DNA of 64,000 nucleotides, taken from contig NZ_QJJL01000001.1 of the NCBI RefSeq assembly GCF_003201935.1, positions 917,417 through 981,416 of the forward strand, read 5' to 3'. Position numbers and translations under genes: made by a program. This document shows, in pieces, positions 17,231 through 24,465 of this stretch; positions within the stretch are counted from its first letter, which is position 1; each line of letters opens with the position of its first letter. The notes beneath the pieces are model-generated. The model saw nothing but the letters and a program-made list of their open reading frames with translations, made no database searches and had not been told where the DNA came from. The DNA is from Loktanella sp. PT4BL (GTDB taxonomy: Bacteria; Pseudomonadota; Alphaproteobacteria; Rhodobacterales; Rhodobacteraceae).

Positions 17231-18196
17231 ATGCAAACGACCACAAACTTTCCGTCACCGACCGTTGTCACATTGAACGGCATTCGGCTCGAAGTCTTTG
17301 AAGCAGGACAAGAGAACAGAGGAAATCCGATTGTTTTATGTCATGGATGGCCAGCGCATGCCTATTCCTGGCGGTATCAGATGCCCGCACTTGCGGCGCA
17401 GGGCTATCACGTGATCGTTCCGAACCAGCGCGGATACGGAAACTCATCGTGCCCGCCGGAAGTCACAGATTATGATATCGCCCATCTGACCGGAGATCTT
17501 GCAGCGCTTCTTGATCACTATGGCTATCACGATGCTGTTTTTGTGGGCCACGATTGGGGGGCAAACGTGGTCTGGAGCATGGCGCTTTTGTATCCGGAGC
17601 GCGTGAAAAGCATCATCAACCTCGCGTTGCCCTATCAGCCCCGCACGCCGATGCCCTGGATCGACTTCATGGAGGCCGTGTTTGGCGAGGACAACTATTT
17701 CGTTCACTTCAACCGCAAGCCCGGCGTGGCAGATGCCATTTTGCATGCCAATACGCATCAATTCCTTCGGAACCTGTTTCGCAAGAATCTGCCATCGGTT
17801 CAGCCCGATCCCGGCATGATGATGATCAATCTGGCACAGGCGGCGTCTGCCCTTGGTGAGGCCGTACTGAGTGACCGTGATCTTGCTGTCTTCGCGGCAT
17901 CCTTTGACGCGACAGGGTTCACACCGAGCATCAACTGGTACAGGAACATGGATCGCAACTGGCATATTCTGGCGGATGTTGATCCGGTCATCGCACGACC
18001 CGCGCTGATGATTTACGGAGAGCGTGACATGATCCCCGAATCTGACAATCTTGCGGATTTTGTACCCAACGTTGAGGTGGCGCGCCTTGATTGTGGCCAT
18101 TGGATTCAGCAGGAGATGCCCGAAGAAACGAACCTGCTGATCTTGCAGTGGTTGACAGAGCAGACTGCAAGAACTTCCGTTTCTGTCAGATCATAG
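17231..18196 (+). CDS. Epoxide-hydrolase-like alpha/beta hydrolase
   Basis: A 321-residue soluble hydrolase. HGWP near residue 38 is the oxyanion loop of epoxide hydrolases, GHDWGA near residue 106 carries the nucleophilic Asp (Ser is replaced), and NWYRN near residue 237 can supply a ring-opening Tyr. YGERDMIPE and DCGHWIQQE give the acid and His of the triad. This layout separates it from esterases. It may hydrolyse epoxides or haloalkanes. RBS AGGAG lies 7 bases upstream. It is divergent from the WYL regulator and is followed by a strong hairpin. Confidence 0.87.
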   Translation: MQTTTNFPSPTVVTLNGIRLEVFEAGQENRGNPIVLCHGWPAHAYSWRYQMPALAAQGYHVIVPNQRGYGNSSCPPEVTDYDIAHLTGDLAALLDHYGYHDAVFVGHDWGANVVWSMALLYPERVKSIINLALPYQPRTPMPWIDFMEAVFGEDNYFVHFNRKPGVADAILHANTHQFLRNLFRKNLPSVQPDPGMMMINLAQAASALGEAVLSDRDLAVFAASFDATGFTPSINWYRNMDRNWHILADVDPVIARPALMIYGERDMIPESDNLADFVPNVEVARLDCGHWIQQEMPEETNLLILQWLTEQTARTSVSVRS

Positions 18197-18237
18197 CGGT
18201 AAAGCCAATCGCGTGCTGGACCCTGCAAAGGGCTTTC

Positions 18238-18265
18238 GCAACTGCCAACTCAGGTTGGCAGTTGC
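18238..18265. terminator. Perfect 12-bp hairpin between convergent genes
   Basis: GCAACTGCCAAC and its exact complement enclose a TCAG loop. The stem can be extended imperfectly by CTTTC/GAAAG on the outside. It lies 42 bases after the epoxide-hydrolase-like stop and before the convergent DUF4386 stop, so it can serve both strands. Confidence 0.7.
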
Positions 18266-18315
18266 GTGAAAGAGCCTGATCTATTGCTGCCCGACAGGTG
18301 TTGTGCCACCTGTTG

Positions 18316-18978
18316 TCAGCCGGCGGTGGCCTGTCTGCCGATCCCCGGCAAGACAAGCAACCAAAGACAGAATGCCGTTTCGGCGATGAGCGGCACGACA
18401 TAGGCCGGTGCAATGAGCCCATGAAATTCCGGTGCAGCAAAGCGCAGGATGCTGCCGGTCAGGTACACCAGCCCCGACAGGCCGATACCAAAACCCAGAA
18501 TGCGCGGAACAAAGCCGGAGTTGATAATCAGCACAGCCGTCAGCAGACAGTTCACACCAAAGAAGATCAGACCCAGATCGTAGCCATAGGCGTGCAAGCT
18601 GATGAAGCTCAGCGCCAGACCGGCATCACCGACGACGAGCGCCGCCTGTAGGTTGAGCAGGCCCGCCGCGATCAAGCCCGACTGGAGCAGCCGGAAGACC
18701 AGCGCGCCGAGTGCCAGCCCTGCTGACACTTGACGCAACATCAAGAAGAGCAGAACAGCCAGTGCCGCGTCGGCCAAGGCCATCACGACGTCTGCCAAAA
18801 TCGAAAGGCGGAACCGCATTGTTTCGGCGCCGATCGCCTGCATTGTCCGTTCTGCTGATCCCAAGTCGATCAGCGGTCCGCGCAAGGCAACCTCTGATCC
18901 GACGCCGCAGAGAATAATGATCAGGTAGAACAGGCCAGCAAGGCGTGCCTGCCGAGGGGGGATGGGAAGCGTTTTCAT
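18316..18978 (-). CDS. DUF4386-family membrane protein
   Basis: A 220-residue protein with six predicted helices. The start RQARLAGLFYLIIILCGVGSEV and the later FRLSILADVVMALADAALA are the conserved blocks of DUF4386. Function is unknown. The ATG is 11 bases past the stop of the zinc-less alcohol-dehydrogenase gene, so the two form an operon. That operon is divergent from a LysR regulator. Confidence 0.85.
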   Translation of the reverse strand: MKTLPIPPRQARLAGLFYLIIILCGVGSEVALRGPLIDLGSAERTMQAIGAETMRFRLSILADVVMALADAALAVLLFLMLRQVSAGLALGALVFRLLQSGLIAAGLLNLQAALVVGDAGLALSFISLHAYGYDLGLIFFGVNCLLTAVLIINSGFVPRILGFGIGLSGLVYLTGSILRFAAPEFHGLIAPAYVVPLIAETAFCLWLLVLPGIGRQATAG

Positions 18979-18989
18979 TTCAGCACCCC

Positions 18990-19970
18990 CTAGACCACGA
19001 CGACATTGCCGCGCTTGCGGCCTGTCTCGACGTAACGGTGGGCCTCGACCAGATCAGCGAGCGGATAGGTGCGGTCCATCACCGGCGCGAACGCGTTTTT
19101 GGCCATGAGCGCGAGGATCTCTGCGAGTTCTGCACGATGGACGGCAGGTTTTGACATGCCTGCTGCCGCGAACCTTGCCTTTTTGTGTCCGAACAATCCT
19201 GTGAGGATCATGTCGCGCAGCAGCGCCAGCCCCAACACCGGACACATGTAGGTCCCGTCTTTGGTCAATGCGGCTTTGGCGGCGCCGAAGGATGCGACAC
19301 CGAGCGTGTCGAAAATGACATCGTATGTGGTGCCGCGCGTGAGCGGGTCTTGCGCTTTGTAGTCCACCACATGATCGGCCCCGAGCGACCGAAGCAAGTC
19401 TGCGTTGCGTCCGCTGGCGCTGGCGGTGACCTGTGCGCCCAAGGCCTTGGCAAACTGGACTGCAGCGGTGCCGAGACTGCCTGAGCCGCCCAGTATGAGG
19501 ACCTTTTGACCCGGCTGGACGCCTGCGATGCGGGTCAGGAAATGCCATGATGTCATGGCCCCGTCGAAAAGCGTGGCGGCCTCTTCGTGGGACACGGTGT
19601 CCGGCTTTTTCAGAAGGCTGCCGTTCTGGTCCAGACAGATGTGTGTGGCGTTGGCGCCGAACTGCAGCCCCGCTTCGCCGAAAACGGCATCGCCAACACG
19701 GTATTTTGTTACCTCATCACCGACCGCGATGATCTCACCGGAAAAACATGTTCCGGACAGTCCGGCCCGTGGCCGCTTTAAGCCCAGAAAAAGGCGCGCA
19801 AATTTCGGCTGGCCGGCCCGCATCAAACCATCGGCGCGGGAAACGGCAGAGGCGCGAATGCGGATCAAGACTTGGCCGGCTGTGGGTTGCGGGGCGGGCC
19901 GCGAGACAGGTTTGAGTACGTCGGGACCACCGTAACGGGTGACGTCCCATGCATCGAATGTGGCTTTCAT
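18990..19970 (-). CDS. NAD(P)H quinone-oxidoreductase-like MDR family protein
   Basis: A 326-residue medium-chain dehydrogenase/reductase. The N-terminal GroES-like domain lacks the catalytic zinc cysteines. GGSGSLGTAAVQFAKALGA near residue 153 is the NADP-binding loop with the AxxGxxG-like pattern of quinone oxidoreductases. The start at 19970 has AAGGAG 7 bases upstream; an upstream start would add 24 residues. First gene of a two-gene operon with a DUF4386 protein, divergent from a LysR regulator that probably controls it. Confidence 0.87.
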   Translation of the reverse strand: MKATFDAWDVTRYGGPDVLKPVSRPAPQPTAGQVLIRIRASAVSRADGLMRAGQPKFARLFLGLKRPRAGLSGTCFSGEIIAVGDEVTKYRVGDAVFGEAGLQFGANATHICLDQNGSLLKKPDTVSHEEAATLFDGAMTSWHFLTRIAGVQPGQKVLILGGSGSLGTAAVQFAKALGAQVTASASGRNADLLRSLGADHVVDYKAQDPLTRGTTYDVIFDTLGVASFGAAKAALTKDGTYMCPVLGLALLRDMILTGLFGHKKARFAAAGMSKPAVHRAELAEILALMAKNAFAPVMDRTYPLADLVEAHRYVETGRKRGNVVVV

Positions 19971-20013
19971 GATATTCTCCTTTTGCATGAAAGAAGAAAT
20001 ACCGGATTTAAAT

Positions 20014-20051
20014 TGATCCAATAATTGTCTAAGATGAACCATAACGGATCA
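20014..20051. promoter_or_regulatory. Possible LysR operator between divergent genes
   Basis: The 97-base divergent region holds TGATCC (20014-20019) and its complement GGATCA (20046-20051), placed 26 bases apart around AT-rich DNA. LysR regulators often bind such dyads near their own promoter. The arms are short, so this is weak. Confidence 0.3.
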
Positions 20052-20067
20052 TAAACGTTACACTGTC

Positions 20068-20952
20068 ATGTTGGATTGGAAATCACTGCCTGCCTTTCTT
20101 GCCGTCGCGCGGTCAGGGTCACTGCGCGCGGGGGCCGAGCAGGTGAACGGGACGCACGCCACAGTTCGCCGCCAGATTGAAGGTCTGGAGGCGCAATTGG
20201 GCACGACACTGTTTCGCCGAAACGCTGGCGGGCTGACACTTACGGCGGCAGGGCGGCGTTTGCTGCCGCAGGCGATTGAGGCAGAGGCCGCGCTGCTTAA
20301 GGGGTTTAGTGCTGTGAAAGGGCTGGATCGCGAAGCATCGGGACGGATCCGGCTTTCTGCTGATCCGATGACGGCGCATTATCTGCTTGCCCCTGTTCTC
20401 GCGGATTTTGCCGCGCTCTATCCCGAGATCGAGATCGAACTGAAGCTTTCCTACTTTCTCGACTCGATTGAAAAGGACGAAACGGATGTGTCCATCCGTC
20501 ACGTGCTTTCGGTTGACGAAGATGCCGTCGGCCGAAAGCTGTTTCCGCTCTCGCTGGGGGTTTTTGCGTCCCGCAGCTATATTGACGCCAGGCTGCCAAA
20601 GGCGGGCGCGAAGGGCAAAGGCCTGAACTGGATCGGCTACGGGGACGTGCCCGAGATGCAAACGATGATTGCGGCCACACCTTTTTCGCAGGCACGTGTC
20701 CGGCATATCGTGGGCGATCCGCAAATGCATCTGCATCTCGCCCGTGCGGGGGCTGGTATGACGTTCCTTTCGCATTGGGCATCAACGGTGTTTCCGGAAC
20801 TCCAGCGTGTACCCGGAACGCAGTTGGATCAAAGGCGCGCGACATGGATTCTTTTGCATGGTGGATTGCGCCGCGTTCAGCGCGCGCGCCTTTTGGTGGA
20901 TTATCTGAGTGCGGCACTTCTGGAGCGGCGGGCTGCGTTCATCGGTCAGTAA
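20068..20952 (+). CDS. LysR-family transcriptional regulator
   Basis: A 294-residue LysR protein. Residues 1-60 are the winged helix (LPAFLAVARSGSLRAGAEQV and ATVRRQIEGLEAQLGTTLF). The remainder is the two-lobe effector-binding domain (IRLSADPMTAHYLLAPVLADF). It is divergent from the MDR-DUF4386 operon by 97 bases and is the likely regulator of it. Effector unknown. Confidence 0.9.
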   Translation: MLDWKSLPAFLAVARSGSLRAGAEQVNGTHATVRRQIEGLEAQLGTTLFRRNAGGLTLTAAGRRLLPQAIEAEAALLKGFSAVKGLDREASGRIRLSADPMTAHYLLAPVLADFAALYPEIEIELKLSYFLDSIEKDETDVSIRHVLSVDEDAVGRKLFPLSLGVFASRSYIDARLPKAGAKGKGLNWIGYGDVPEMQTMIAATPFSQARVRHIVGDPQMHLHLARAGAGMTFLSHWASTVFPELQRVPGTQLDQRRATWILLHGGLRRVQRARLLVDYLSAALLERRAAFIGQ

Positions 20953-20964
20953 AACCTCTGGCGG

Positions 20965-21339
20965 CTAGGCCCAAACGACCGCAAGTGTGAGGCACAACAG
21001 CACTGTCATGATCGGGCCCCAGAGCCTGCGTTCTGCTGAAGATGGTGTAATCCAGTTCAGGATGGTTGAAATGCCAATGACAGCCACCGCAGCCCAAGTT
21101 GTCCAGCGCGGCCAGTGTGGCCAATGTCCCTCTGCTGAAAGGAGCGCCAAAGCGATCGCCCCCAGCAGTAGGATTGACACGGCTGCAATGATCCGCCCCG
21201 CCAGCGGTAAAGGTCCATCGACCTGACCGCCCTGGGTCAGCCGCCCCCATGGTGCTCCGGCGATAAGCGCCACCTGAAAGCCGATGATGCCGACGATCAT
21301 AAGACAAATGAGATAGATCATGGACACCATCTTACCCAT
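20965..21339 (-). CDS. Small four-helix membrane protein
   Basis: A 124-residue protein with four predicted helices and no recognised family. Three Met codons stand within the first seven residues, so the exact start is unsure. It is the last gene of a minus-strand run (DUF1330, NmrA-like, DUF1772, this gene) with 46 bases after the DUF1772 stop, and may share that transcript. Tail to tail with the LysR gene. Confidence 0.7.
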   Translation of the reverse strand: MGKMVSMIYLICLMIVGIIGFQVALIAGAPWGRLTQGGQVDGPLPLAGRIIAAVSILLLGAIALALLSAEGHWPHWPRWTTWAAVAVIGISTILNWITPSSAERRLWGPIMTVLLCLTLAVVWA

Positions 21340-21385
21340 GTGAAGGCGGCCGCATCAATCGGCGCTTGACGCCGGGAAACCTGCA

Positions 21386-21895
21386 TCACACCGGCTGTGT
21401 CTGGTTTTGTGTCACCCACAATAGCCCGAAGAGAAGCAGTGCGGCGGACACAGTGCAGGCAATTGTGCGGACAGAGTTCCAGAAGGTCCAGCGCGGAACG
21501 TAGGTCTGCAGCCAGTAATCGCGTGTCATGTCTGATGACATCTCCATGCCCGCCAGCGCCTCGTTCATCGGGACGTTGAAGAAGACTGTGACGCCGAAAC
21601 AGCCGACAAGATAGACAAGTCCGGCCAGCATTATCAGCGTTCCGGCTGGTCCGGTAAGGCCAAGCGCGCCATAGCCTGCGATGATCAGCGACATTGCTGC
21701 CATGCCCAGAAACAGCGCCATGAAAACCCAGCGAAAGACCTCGCGGTTGATGACCTGCATGGCTTCGACGCCGCCATGGCCGCCCGTCTGTGCCAGAGAC
21801 CGCATGATGAAGTCGGAAAAGGCAAGAAAGACGCCGCCCACAAGGGCGTATGCGAGAATTGCGAATTGGATGAGAAAGAAGAAAGTGGTCGACAT
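21386..21895 (-). CDS. DUF1772-family membrane protein (anthrone-oxygenase-like)
   Basis: A 169-residue protein with four predicted helices. GGVFLAFSDFIMRSL near residue 22 and FFNVPMNEALAGM near residue 116 are conserved in DUF1772, a family that includes noncanonical anthrone oxygenases. ATG at 21895 has GGAG 9 bases upstream. It lies 67 bases after the NmrA-like gene stop on the same strand, probably in the same transcript. Confidence 0.85.
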   Translation of the reverse strand: MSTTFFFLIQFAILAYALVGGVFLAFSDFIMRSLAQTGGHGGVEAMQVINREVFRWVFMALFLGMAAMSLIIAGYGALGLTGPAGTLIMLAGLVYLVGCFGVTVFFNVPMNEALAGMEMSSDMTRDYWLQTYVPRWTFWNSVRTIACTVSAALLLFGLLWVTQNQTQPV

Positions 21896-21962
21896 TGTCG
21901 GGACTCCTGATTGCGTGAGGCGGCAGGAGAACGGGGTCTCCTGCCTGATGGTGTGGGGTGGG

Positions 21963-22790
21963 TTATGCGGCAGCAGACCATGCGCCTGCGGCCATTGCGG
22001 TTTCGGCAAATTCAGCGAAATCGCGGGGCTTGCGGCCTAGGGCACGTTCAACGCCGTCGGTGGTATTGGCATTCCGGCCATCCAGCGTTTCGCGGGCGAT
22101 CTGTGTGAAAACATCCGCCACAAACTCACCGCCAGCTGCCGCTACATTGGCGTGGAAATCGTCATAGCTGATCGGCACGTATTGGATGTGGCGCCCAAGC
22201 GCTTTGGTCAGTTCCCCGGCCATCTCGGCGAAGGTCATCAGGCGCGGGCCGGTCACCTCATAGCGTTCGCCCAGATGCCCGTCTTCGGTCAGGGCCGCGA
22301 CGACAACATCGGCGATGTCATCAATGTCGATGATCGGCTCGACAACGTCACCGCCCGGCATGGGGAGTACACCACCCATGATCGGATCTCGCAGATACCC
22401 TTCGCTGAAGTTCTGCGCGAACCATGCGGCCCGTACGATGGTAAAGGGCAGGCCGGAGTTGCGGACGATATCTTCGCCCATGCTGGCGAAATGCTCGCCC
22501 CGACCGGACAGCAGGACGATATGCTGGAGGCCGGTTTCCTGTGCGACTTTGGTAAAGGCCGCCAGCTGTTCCACAGCACCCGGGAAGGCGAGGTCGGGGA
22601 AATAGGTGACGTAGGCTTTGGAGACGCCGCGCAGGGCAGGGGCCCAAGTAGAAGGGTCTTCCCAGTCGAAAGGGGTTTCGGAACGTCGCGCGCCGCGGCG
22701 GACAGCGATGCCTTTGGCTTCGAGTTTGCTGGCGACGCGGGAGCCGGTCTTGCCGGTTGCGCCGATAACGAGGATTGGTTGGTCAGTCAT
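21963..22790 (-). CDS. NmrA-family NAD(P)-binding protein
   Basis: A 275-residue atypical SDR. ILVIGATGKTGSRVASKL near residue 5 is the dinucleotide-binding motif of NmrA-like redox sensors and NADPH-quinone reductases. No classical YxxxK pair is present. The start at 22790 has AAGGAG 8 bases upstream. Its 94-base promoter region is a near copy of the one before the DUF1330 gene (86 percent identical), with paired direct repeats 61 bases before the ATG, so both genes likely answer to the same regulator. Confidence 0.87.
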   Translation of the reverse strand: MTDQPILVIGATGKTGSRVASKLEAKGIAVRRGARRSETPFDWEDPSTWAPALRGVSKAYVTYFPDLAFPGAVEQLAAFTKVAQETGLQHIVLLSGRGEHFASMGEDIVRNSGLPFTIVRAAWFAQNFSEGYLRDPIMGGVLPMPGGDVVEPIIDIDDIADVVVAALTEDGHLGERYEVTGPRLMTFAEMAGELTKALGRHIQYVPISYDDFHANVAAAGGEFVADVFTQIARETLDGRNANTTDGVERALGRKPRDFAEFAETAMAAGAWSAAA

Positions 22791-22794
22791 GTTT

Positions 22795-22888
22795 ATTCTC
22801 CTTGGTTCAAGTTGATGGCCAAGGTTTAGAAAGATTGACGGGTGCCGGTATTGACCACCATTGCCAAGATTTTGACATTTGCTGCCAA
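22795..22888 (-). repeat. Duplicated promoter, copy A (before the NmrA-like gene)
   Basis: This 94-base segment matches 23270-23363 at 81 of 94 positions by hand alignment. It covers the ribosome site, leader and upstream region of the NmrA-like gene. The leader half is nearly identical; the outer half differs except at the TTGAC and GCCA blocks, which is the pattern expected if those blocks are selected as protein-binding sites. Confidence 0.85.
22851..22888 (-). promoter_or_regulatory. Paired 17-bp direct repeats (AraC-type operator), copy A
   Basis: TTGACCACCATTGCCAA (22851-22867) and TTGACATTTGCTGCCAA (22872-22888) share TTGAC-N6-TGCCAA with a 21-bp period, two turns of the helix. Such spacing is typical of AraC-family half-sites. 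An AraC gene lies 0.5 kb away. The inner repeat begins 61 bases before the ATG. Confidence 0.65.
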
Positions 22889-22921
22889 GGCGGTTTCGCA
22901 TTCGATCATACCGCAAAACGA

Positions 22922-22952
22922 AAAGCGGCGCCGGGATGCCCGACGCCGCTTT
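22922..22952 (-). terminator. Terminator of the DUF1330 gene
   Basis: AAAGCGGCG pairs with CGCCGCTTT, and inside it CGGG pairs with CCCG around an ATG loop. On the minus strand the stem is followed by TCGTTTTG. It starts 25 bases past the DUF1330 stop and so separates that gene from the next promoter. Confidence 0.75.
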
Positions 22953-22977
22953 CTTCAGGTGCAGTGTTCTGGTGTGG

Positions 22978-23265
22978 TTACTCTGTTTCGTAGAGCGTGA
23001 ATTGCATCTCTGCGGCTTCTTCGCGAAGCGGCTTGCAGGCCGTGTATTCAGGCGAGGTAAACCATGTCTTGGCCGATGCGACATCGGGGAAACGCACCAT
23101 GGCAACGGATTGTTTTTCTTCTTCTCCAACCAGTGCGGCTACTTTCTCGCCCATGGCGACAAACTCGCCACCGTGGGCCAGCACGGTCGGGCCTGCCGCA
23201 GTGGCATAGGCGTCCATTTTTGCGGCATTCTTCACGTCGAAACGTGCAACGATAAGTGCGGTCAT
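22978..23265 (-). CDS. DUF1330-family protein
   Basis: A 95-residue ferredoxin-fold-like protein. ALIVARFDVKNAAKMDAYATAAGPTV and SVAMVRFPDVASAKTWFTSPEYTACKPLR are the two conserved DUF1330 halves. Function unknown; related to dimeric alpha/beta barrel monooxygenase-like proteins. The second of two in-frame ATGs (23265) is chosen since GGAG sits 7 bases before it but only 1 base before the first. Its promoter is a near copy of that of the NmrA-like gene. Confidence 0.85.
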   Translation of the reverse strand: MTALIVARFDVKNAAKMDAYATAAGPTVLAHGGEFVAMGEKVAALVGEEEKQSVAMVRFPDVASAKTWFTSPEYTACKPLREEAAEMQFTLYETE

Positions 23266-23269
23266 TTTC

Positions 23270-23363
23270 ATTCTCCTTGGTTCAGTTTGATGGCCAAGGT
23301 TTAGAAAGACTGACGGGTGCCGGTATTGACCGCGCCTGCCACTGCTTTGACATCTGCGGCCAA
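23270..23363 (-). repeat. Duplicated promoter, copy B (before the DUF1330 gene)
   Basis: Counterpart of 22795-22888, offset 475 bases, 81 of 94 identical. The two ATGs lie at the same distance from the repeat, so the duplication includes the whole 5' control region. Confidence 0.85.
23326..23363 (-). promoter_or_regulatory. Paired 17-bp direct repeats (AraC-type operator), copy B
   Basis: TTGACCGCGCCTGCCAC (23326-23342) and TTGACATCTGCGGCCAA (23347-23363), again with a 21-bp period and starting 61 bases before the ATG at 23265. The AraC regulator stop codon (23383) is only 20 bases away. Confidence 0.65.
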
Positions 23364-23382
23364 TACTGCAGGGTGCCGCGCC

Positions 23383-24381
23383 TTACTTGAGCGATTTCCG
23401 GTAGGTTGCGGGTGTTACGCCCATCCACCGCTTGAACGCGCGGTTAAAGGCGCTTTGCTCGGAATAACCGGTCAGGAAGGCGATCTCGGACAGTGCGTAG
23501 CGTTCTTCGCGCAGCATGGCTGTTGCGATCTCGCGGCGGGTCTCTTCTGTCAGGGTTTGAAAGCTGAGCCCTTGTTCTGCGAGCCGCCGGTGAAAGGAGC
23601 GGGCGCTCATGCCGAGCGCGCGGGCGATCTGCGCCATTTTGGGCAAGCCTTCGCTCAGTGCGCGCGCGATTTCGCTTTTGGTCCGGGTTTGCAATGCGGG
23701 GGTGTCATCAATGCGGGCAAGCTCTTGGTCCAGATGTGACACCAGAAACTGTGTGATCCCTTCATCGCCAAGCAGATTGGGCGCAGAAACCGCGTCATGG
23801 GACATCAGCATCGCATCCATATCCGCCCCGAAATGAACCTGACAGCCGAAATAGGCTTCGTGATGCTCGGGTGTCTTGGGCGCGCTGTGCCTGAAATAGA
23901 CCGCCAGCGGGGCAAATGGTCGGGGCGACACCTGCCTGCCAAGTGACACACCACTGACGAGGTCCGCCTCGATCGAGATGCGCATGCCAAGCCGCCGCGC
24001 CCCGTCGCGGTGCTCGATGAAGAGGTAACCTTCATCGGTGTTACGCAATTCGTATCGCGCCACGCTGGTCCACAGACGCCAGTATCTTTCGACGCGGGAA
24101 AATGACCCCAGCAGATTGGGCGCGGCCTTCCACGCAAGACCGAGGGCGCCATATTCGTCCGGACGCATCGCTTTGCCGACGATCACGGGCAGTGGGGTGA
24201 TATCCATCTGCTGTGCCATCATCTCGATCATGCTGTAGTAGTCGTCCTCATCCAGCATGTGGGTCGGGTCCGCGGGGCCGTCCGCATCCAGACCAACCGA
24301 GGCAAGCACAGCCTTGGTATCAATCGCGTCGCCTGCGGCGTGCGCTACCTTTCTGGCAAAGAGCGAAGTGATCTGACCCAT
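23383..24381 (-). CDS. AraC-family transcriptional regulator
   Basis: A 332-residue regulator of the OruR-like class. N-terminal effector domain up to about residue 220, then two helix-turn-helix motifs: GLPKMAQIARALGMSARSFH and LSEIAFLTGYSEQSAFNRAF, then KRWMGVTPATYRK. It lies directly upstream of the DUF1330 and NmrA-like genes, which have duplicated promoters with AraC-style half-sites, so it is the natural candidate activator of both. Effector unknown. Confidence 0.9.
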   Translation of the reverse strand: MGQITSLFARKVAHAAGDAIDTKAVLASVGLDADGPADPTHMLDEDDYYSMIEMMAQQMDITPLPVIVGKAMRPDEYGALGLAWKAAPNLLGSFSRVERYWRLWTSVARYELRNTDEGYLFIEHRDGARRLGMRISIEADLVSGVSLGRQVSPRPFAPLAVYFRHSAPKTPEHHEAYFGCQVHFGADMDAMLMSHDAVSAPNLLGDEGITQFLVSHLDQELARIDDTPALQTRTKSEIARALSEGLPKMAQIARALGMSARSFHRRLAEQGLSFQTLTEETRREIATAMLREERYALSEIAFLTGYSEQSAFNRAFKRWMGVTPATYRKSLK

Positions 24382-24465
24382 GTTCGCAGGTTAGCCTGAT
24401 CGAAAGAACGCGCCAAGTGGCAGTCATGCGCCCGCTGCGCGGGTCAGGTGCGCCGCTCGGAACGC

